From Christensenella sp. UBA767 (GTDB lineage Bacteria; Bacillota; Clostridia; Christensenellales; CAG-917), in assembly GCA_002297185.1 (NCBI GenBank), contig DBJV01000105.1, positions 7,518 to 13,219 on the forward strand: 5,702 nt of DNA, written 5' to 3'. How positions within the stretch are numbered: the first letter of the stretch is position 1; each line of letters starts with the position of its first letter. The notes below the pieces were generated by a model. It saw only the letters and a program-made list of their open reading frames with translations, had not been told where the DNA came from and searched no databases. Position numbers and translations under genes: made by a program. Positions 5,410 through 5,702 of this stretch are shown piece by piece.

Positions 5410-5411
5410 GT

Positions 5412-5427
5412 AAGGTTTCGCAACCTT
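5412..5427. repeat. Short hairpin AAGGTT-tcgc-AACCTT with a competing pairing
   Basis: A perfect 6-bp stem with a 4-base loop follows the terminator-like hairpin. Its right side overlaps GCAACC (5420-5425), which can alternatively pair with GGTTGC (5441-5446). A longer-range AGGCGG (5429-5434) / CCGCCT (5502-5507) pairing also exists. No riboswitch class is recognised. Confidence 0.45.
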
Positions 5428-5521
5428 GAGGCGGCTCGGCGGTTGCTCAGGCGAACAATGGATGCTCACAACATCTCTTCGTGGGGTTATATAATTCGGC
5501 TCCGCCTGTCTAAGAGCGTCG

Positions 5522-5561
5522 TTAGGCGAAATTTAATTTCGCTAATGGAATATTCCATATT
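5522..5561. repeat. Hairpin plus second copy of ATGGAATATTCCATATT
   Basis: TTAG-(g)-CGAAAT, loop TTA, ATTTCG-CTAA (5522-5545) forms an 11-position stem with one bulged G. It abuts the 14-bp palindrome ATGGAATATTCCAT (5545-5558). The 17 bases 5545-5561 are identical to 1255-1271. A TTAGGCG motif accompanies both copies (before the palindrome here, after it at 1270-1287), so this looks like one dispersed repeat family with rearranged parts. Confidence 0.75.
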
Positions 5562-5616
5562 CGCCACGCTAAATTCCCATGCTATCGCTTGGAATGACAT
5601 AATGAAAAATAAAATC

Positions 5617-5688
5617 GGGTGCGGGTGTCCCACCCTCTGTCATTGCGAGGAACGTAGTAACGTGGCAATCTAGGCGTTAGCCGCACCC
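5617..5688. repeat. REP-like palindromic element with CATTGCGAGG ... GTGGCAATC
   Basis: The outer arms GGGTGCGG (5617-5624) and CCGCACCC (5681-5688) enclose a segment with TGTCATTGCGAGGAACG and CGTGGCAATC, in which ATTGC (5642-5646) pairs with GCAAT (5665-5669) around two ACGT blocks. A small GGGTG-tcc-CACCC hairpin (5623-5635) competes with the outer stem. Close relatives of CATTGCGAGG...GGCAATC are recalled as dispersed intergenic repeats in many bacteria, often mistranslated as CHCEERSNVAI. It is a repeat, not a gene. Confidence 0.7.
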
Positions 5689-5702
5689 ACCAAGCAAGCG
5701 AT

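Larger units (their letters stand above)
5302..5702. other. 400-base non-coding region made of inverted repeats
   Basis: No credible gene is seen on either strand. The stretch holds the nested hairpin, the terminator-like hairpin, several short stems, the shared 17-bp palindrome and the REP-like element, each listed separately. The only part without clear symmetry is about 5562-5610. The one longer open frame (5398-5673, plus) has no ribosome binding site and runs through the repeats. Confidence 0.7.

Noticed and set aside
5398..5673. A 91-residue plus-strand open frame ending CHCEERSNVAI
   Set aside because: That ending is the known translation artefact of a dispersed CATTGCGAGG repeat, and the frame runs through hairpins with no ribosome binding site.

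Overview
The window looks like a chromosomal accessory stretch from a low-to-mid GC Gram-positive bacterium, most likely an uncultured gut-type member of the Clostridia. The reasons are AT-rich intergenic DNA with AGGTG-type ribosome binding sites, a TetR repressor next to a very large fused MacB/FtsX-like ABC exporter, a clostridial-type IS200 transposase, and a small protein whose tail (DPNGSWTGVP ... PVQDADDL) resembles small Firmicutes proteins I recall. The assignment is by resemblance only.

Layout. Bases 1-567 are the right-hand part of an IS200/IS605-family element: a tnpA gene cut by the window edge, then a hairpin-rich right end. Facing it on the minus strand is a complete flavin reductase-like gene (584-1135). 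The gap upstream of that gene (1136-1425) is dense in structure. It holds four tandem GTGATATT units, each followed by a different perfect hairpin (1162-1251), then a 16-bp palindrome (1254-1269), then a 126-bp imperfect palindrome resembling a MITE (1303-1428) whose outer end supplies the stop codon of the next gene. A 940-residue ABC transporter (1426-4248, minus) and a TetR-family regulator (4390-4986, minus) follow. A probable terminator and a separate AT-rich promoter region lie between them.

Divergent from tetR is a small gene that is easily missed (5122-5301, plus, 59 residues) with a good ribosome binding site. The last 400 bases contain no credible gene and are packed with inverted repeats: a nested hairpin directly after the small gene, a terminator-like hairpin, a second copy of the 17-bp sequence ATGGAATATTCCATATT, and a REP-like element containing CATTGCGAGG.

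How the parts fit. TetR plus ABC exporter is a classic repressor/efflux or cell-envelope stress pair, and the repressor probably controls the exporter and itself. The flavin reductase and the small protein have no visible functional tie to it. The most unusual signal is the non-coding material: several families of short palindromes share arm sequences and a TAC/GTA-type loop across two intergenic regions about 4 kb apart.
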